Part shown: in pieces, positions 59,668 through 64,000 of the stretch | How the letters are laid out: each line of letters starts with the position of its first letter | Numbering within the stretch: position 1 is the first letter of the stretch | From: Prochilodus magdalenae | Taxonomy: Eukaryota; Chordata; Actinopteri; Characiformes; Prochilodontidae | Assembly (NCBI GenBank): GCA_024036415.1 | Contig: JAMWET010003445.1 | Location: forward strand, 51,001-115,000 | Direction of reading: 5' to 3' | DNA length: 64,000 nucleotides | Program-made: the position numbers and the translations under genes | Notes under the pieces: generated by a model | Seen by the model: only the letters and a program-made list of their open reading frames with translations | Databases searched by the model: none | What the model was told of the DNA's origin: nothing

Positions 59668-59677
59668 GATAGATAGG

Positions 59678-59714
<37 letters not shown>
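59668..59714. repeat. (ATAG)n microsatellite
   Basis: About eleven tetranucleotide copies. Confidence 0.95.
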
Positions 59715-60425
59715 TTAATACACCCCAAAAAGACAACATAAACACTTTAGAGAAAATAAAATGGTAAACTTTCTATGTATGGCTCGGAAATCTCTAACTC
59801 AGAACCCTGCTCTTAAAAGAGTTTGAACCAAATGCATAGCTTGAAAGCCAGACAATGGGCGGAATTAGCAGGGGTTCGCGGGTCCCGCGATGACTAGGCT
59901 AATCGGCTGAGGCAGCTAACAGTGCAGTCTCCCACGGTGCCAGGGGAAGTAGGCTTGCCGGTCACCCAAACCGCTAACTGGTGATGGCTAAGCGTCGAAC
60001 GAGGTCTACCATTAACTTGGTGGGACAGGAGAAGGCTTGGTTGAGCTAACCAAAAAGTCCAATATTAGCTATCACGCGAGGCAGATGCTAGTCTGAGCTA
60101 GGCTAGCGGGCGGTTCAGTGAGTGTCAAACTTGTTAGCTAGACTGCTATAAGCACCAGTAATCACACATTACTATCTGATTCCTTGTCTCACAGTTGTTT
60201 TCGTGATATCGAGCTGATAACACAACTGTAATATGGAACGATGGTTCTGTTAACCACAGAATCGCCATGGAACTCTCTCACTCCTGTCTCCGAGCTCTTT
60301 CCCTTTTTTTCCCCTATCCCCGTCCCCTTTTCCCTTCACAGCCACTGACAGAGAGTTCAGGTCACGGACAGAAACCAAATTAAAAGGAGGGAAAGAAAAA
60401 CAGATAAAGAATATAATGTAGTCTA

Positions 60426-60757
60426 AGGTATTAACCAGGTAAGTGTGTGGTACAAGCTTAGGTAACATGATGGTAAATACCAATGCGGCCAAATTACACT
60501 GAAAGTTCTCATGGGTTCTAGGTATTAACCATGGAAGTGTGTGGTACAAGCTTGGGTAACATGATGGTAAATACCAATGCGGCCAAATTACACTGAAAGT
60601 TCTCATGGGTTCTAGGTATTAACCATGGAAGTGTGTGGTACAAGCTTTGGTAACATGATGGTAAATACCAATGCGGCCAAATTACACTGAAAGTTCTCAT
60701 GGGTTCTAGGTATTAACCATGGAAGTGTGTGGTACAAGCTTTGGTTGGGTAAATACA
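60426..60757. repeat. 95-bp tandem repeat, 3.5 copies
   Basis: GGTATTAACCATGGAAGTGT, GTGGTACAAGCTT, GGTAACATGATGGTAAATAC, CAATGCGGCCAAATTACACT, GAAAGTTCTCATGGGTTCTA. The last three copies are almost identical. Confidence 0.95.
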
Positions 60758-60814
60758 TGATTCTTTCTCATCGTAATTTGGAAGTGTGCCGTACAGCTTT
60801 GGGTATTTATCTCT

Positions 60815-61095
60815 TTCATCATTGTATTTACCTACGCTTGTACCACACACTTCCATAGTTAATACCTAGAACCAGTGAGATCTTTCAGTGTAATTAGGCT
60901 GCATTGGTACTTATTATCCTGTGACCCACATTTGGATCTCACACTTACCTGGTTAATACCTAGAACCCATGAGACATTTCAGTGTAATTAATTTATACGG
61001 TCCTGGTACTTACCATCTTGTTCCCCAAACTAATTACCTAGTACTTTGGAGTTTGTACCTCACACTTACCTGGTTAATACCTAGAACTTAGGAGA
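60815..61095. repeat. Inverted, diverged copies of the 95-bp repeat
   Basis: CTTGTACCACACACTTCCAT, GTTAATACCTAGAAC and TTTCAGTGTAATTA are complements of the unit at 60426-60757. About three units, more diverged than the direct array. Confidence 0.85.
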
Positions 61096-61547
61096 CTGTA
61101 AAAGAAAGGGTTACCTAATGTTCTAACATGATGTAAGATTATTTAAAATATTATTTAAAAAAAAAAAATCAATATGTTCATAATCACCAGCATAACAAGA
61201 CACACATCAAGCACTGAACGTTTTTCCAGTACAGTGAAAAAGCTTCTGAGCTCTTGAAACAACCTGGACGTCTGCTCGAACTTCTCCTAAACCATGAAAT
61301 AACCGCAACGGGTTTGTTATCATACTGCGTTATGTTTTATTAGATACGATACGCATGTTGTAACAATCCAGTTGTGCACTGACTTTTATTCCAGGACATA
61401 ATTTTTACAGTTTACAGTCAAGATTCGTAAATATACCGATATTGAGTTTACTGATTGTGCTCTCTTTAAGTAACTGGACACTTTAAAGGTGCGTTTGAAT
61501 GAATGAAAACCATTTATGATGAGCTGAATAGAAACACAGCTCTAGAA

Positions 61548-62073
61548 ATAAATCAGAGACCCCTCCAGTCTTTACTTAAATCAGCATCTCCACATGTACA
61601 GCAGGTTCTTAGTGAGGAACCGAAAGTTAGGTTCTAGCTTTACTTGCAGATACAGTGAGCGCCTGGTTCATAAGACCAAGGTCCAGCTGCCAACACACAG
61701 GACAACACAGCTACAGACTGGCAGAGGGCCAAACCCACTCTCTACTGACCGTGATGAGCACCACCTCATTCCAATGTCCCCTACCCACCGTAAGATGACC
61801 TCAGGTGACCTACAGAGAGACTGGCGAGGGGTGGCTGGGGTGAAACGCACAGCGAGCATGGTTCTAAAAACAGGCTTCTGGAGGTCATTAGTGATTTTCT
61901 AAATAAACAGATCTAATACAATATCAGCTCTGGAGTTTGGGAGACATGGTTCCAGTAGTGTAGAGAATCAAACAGAACTGAGGAATTCTGGTCCAACACA
62001 AACCCAGAACCTGTACAGCTAGAGACACTGATCAGTTACAGGTGGGCTCTTATATTTTTTCAGAGCTGTACAT
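61548..62073. mobile_element. TIR element, about 525 bp, second copy of the 12800-13215 repeat
   Basis: Left end ACAGCTCTAGAAATAAATCA, right end TTTTTTCAGAGCTGTA (inverted complement at the tips). The inside matches 12800-13215. No complete transposase. Confidence 0.65.
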
Positions 62074-62664
62074 CCCAATGAAGGTAACAGTGTCCTTGTA
62101 TACTGACTCTACTGAGTTTGAGTAAATGGAGATGTGTGGCATACCTCAACAGAGATTCTATAACAGTGTATGGGTCTGAGTTCAACGTGAACGGTCAGTT
62201 TTACCCATCACCGCAACTTCTGACTGTGTCTAGTTCCTCGCTGTACGTGTAAGTCGAGCCACTCAGGAGCTGGAGGCTGTGTTCTTAAAACATGCTTGGC
62301 TAAGCCATCAGATGAGAAGTGTTTGATTAGTATTTGCATCATCAGCACATTCCAGACCCTTATCAGCCGATCCCTCACCCTTCACTGGAAACTGCGCTCG
62401 GGTAAATTTACATCAGTGGCCATGTTAGTCCTCCCTGGACACCAAATACATATAGGTGCATGGTTGAACAGCCCTGGTCAATGGGAATGTGTTGTTGGGG
62501 TTGTAAGTGAAGACAGGAAACACCCACACTCAATAATGGAATTTGGAACACAATGTCTGCACATTTCCAGCACTGGAAAATACAAACATACAATTTGGCA
62601 CTAAAAGTCATATATATATCAGATATACATAATGTGGAAAAATGTTGACACTGACTTTTATATA

Positions 62665-63194
62665 CAGGGGTTGGACAATGAAACTGAAACACCTGGTTTT
62701 AGACCACAATCATTTATTAGTATGGTGTAGGGCCTCCTTTTGCGGCCAATACAGCGTCAGTTGGTCTTGGGAATGACATATACTGCGTCCTGCACAGTGG
62801 TCAGAGGGAGTTTAAGCCATTCTTCTTGCAGGATAGTGGCCAGGTCACTACGTGATGCTGGTGGAGGTTCGTCCTTCTTGGTGGTATGCTGACATTACCC
62901 TGGATGCCGTGGCTCTTGATACATCACAAAGACTTGCTGTCTTGGTCACAGATGCGCCAGCAAGACGTGCACCAACAACTTGTCCTCTTTTGAACTCTGG
63001 TATGTCACCCATAATGTCGTGTGCATTGCAGTATTCTGAGCAGAACTGTGCTCTTACCTGCTAACTGAACCTTCACACTCTGCTCTTACTGGTGCAATGT
63101 GCAATTAATGAAGATTGGCCACCAGGCTGGTCCAATTTAGCCATGAGACCTCCCACACTAAAATGACAGGTGTTTCAGTTTCATTGTCCAACCC

Positions 63195-63197
<3 letters not shown>
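62665..63197. mobile_element. Tc1-like MITE with intact ends, 533 bp
   Basis: Perfect inverted ends CAGGGGTTGGACAATGAAAC...GTTTCATTGTCCAACCCCTG, flanked by TA on both sides. It keeps a helix-turn-helix fragment of the transposase but not the DDE domain, so it must rely on a partner enzyme. Sister copy at 19443-20574. Confidence 0.9.

Positions 63198-63228
<31 letters not shown>
63198..63228. repeat. (TA)n microsatellite next to the MITE
   Basis: About 30 bp of TA directly after the right TIR. Another short TA run lies at 63364-63390. Confidence 0.9.
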
Positions 63229-63231
<3 letters not shown>

Positions 63232-63569
63232 TTTCATGGTTGGCAGGATGATATGTTGTATCATGTTCATATATAAAACGACTTACACTTACAGAGAGGC
63301 TAACCCATTAGATGAACTTGAATTGTCTATATAAAATTGGAGCATTTGCCATCCCTATAGCATATATAATATATATATATATATATATACTGTATATATT
63401 ACCATGTTGTTCAAGTTGGCCAAAAATAGAGTTTGGATAATTGGCAAAAACAAATGTATCCCTCCATCCGATGCTCCTTTAAGCATGTGCATTCCCGAGG
63501 CGAATGACACTGGACTAGACTTTTTAGATGTAGCTTTTTTTTATTATTTAGCTTTAGCAAAGCATGTCA

Positions 63570-64000
63570 ATCAATCAATCAGTCAATGTTTATTTGTATA
63601 GCGCTTTTTACAACCAATGTTGTCTCAAAGGCAGCTTCACAGAAAATCAGTTTGTTATAGAAAAGAAAAAAGAACCACAAAGTTAATGTACAGACATTTG
63701 AGGGTGGGGGGGTGGGGGAAAACCGGGTCCAAGCCCCCCTTGAGCAAGCCAGAGGCAACAGTGGCGAGGAAAAACTCCCGTGAGTAAGGAAGAAACCTCG
63801 AGAGGAACCAGGCTCAAGGGCGGAACCCAACCTCCTTAGGTCGAACCCAGATAAACAGAAAGACAGAACTAACTGGAGAAGTACATCTATTGGATCCAGT
63901 CTGATTAGATCCAGTCTGATTAGTCCAGGAGGGAGTAACTGTAAGGTGGAGTCGACCCATAGAAAGAATGATCAGAGCCAAACGCTGGTCAGTGTAAGGT
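63570..64000 (+). repeat. Dispersed repeat family 3, long copy, runs off the window
   Basis: TTTATTTGTATAGCGCTTTT, AATGTTGTCTCAAAGGCAGC, AGCCAGAGGCAACAGTGGC, AGGAACCAGGCTCAAGGG. It matches 15450-15700 and the LTR-split copy around 37400-37960. Confidence 0.65.

Larger units (their letters stand above)
58163..64000. other. Region 3' of gene C, no gene seen
   Basis: No exon with calpain EF-hand or other domain signature was found on either strand. Content: gene C 3' UTR, SINE copy, microsatellites, the 95-bp repeat array with inverted copies, two TIR elements and a family-3 dispersed repeat. Confidence 0.6.

Noticed and set aside
58163..64000. Continuation of gene C into EF-hand exons
   Set aside because: No sequence resembling the EF-hand exons of gene B ([23 protein letters not shown] or WLC endings) was found on the plus strand, and exon 12 has no donor before its stop.

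Overview
This is vertebrate nuclear DNA, almost certainly from a teleost fish. Small coding exons with consensus GT/AG junctions sit in long introns packed with Tc1-like transposon remnants, fish-type MITEs and tRNA-derived SINEs, solo LTRs, an L2/CR1-like LINE, minisatellites and long TA runs. The repeat mix would suit an ostariophysan fish, but that is only an impression. No bacterial or viral gene set is present.

All host coding sequence I can support belongs to one family: a cluster of three conventional (CAPN1/2/8-type) calpain large-subunit genes. Gene A (minus strand; exons 1-4 only, 7637 down to 875) runs off the left edge. Gene B (minus strand, 45174 to 9249) is complete: 21 exons, a 2103-nt reading frame and 700 residues, the length of mammalian CAPN2, with the Cys105/His262/Asn286 triad and a full penta-EF-hand (PEF) domain. 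Gene C (plus strand, 47332 to 58162) has 12 exons and 497 residues. It has the full protease core and CBSW domain but stops where the PEF domain should begin. A lies tail-side of B in tandem. B and C are head to head with 2.16 kb between their start codons.

Exon lengths and phases match between the three genes exon by exon (70, 119, 134, 169, 84, 86, 75, 161, 170 and 12 nt for exons 2-11), so they arose by duplication of one ancestor. Gene C is the most unusual. Aligned to gene B exon 12, its stop is a CAG-to-TAG change, and the ancestral splice donor 11 nt further on reads AC instead of GT. Its rewritten N-terminus has two candidate start codons, each followed by a glycine in an N-myristoylation-type context. 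Together these suggest a calpain that has lost its calcium-binding/small-subunit dimerisation module and may have gained a lipid anchor. Gene A carries a Trp-to-Gly change right after the catalytic Cys.

Region by region: 1-7637 gene A and its introns, with a 29-bp minisatellite inside intron 1 and a 23-bp GC-rich minisatellite just 5' of exon 1; 7638-9248 the A-B spacer with a Tc1 remnant; 9249-45174 gene B, with introns holding solo LTRs, Tc1/MITE copies, a hairpin-rich 120-bp array, a 30-bp minisatellite and a 231-bp tandem array split by a near full-length LINE; 45175-47331 the divergent B/C spacer; 47332-58162 gene C; 58163-64000 no gene seen, but SINEs, a 95-bp repeat array with inverted copies, and two TIR elements.
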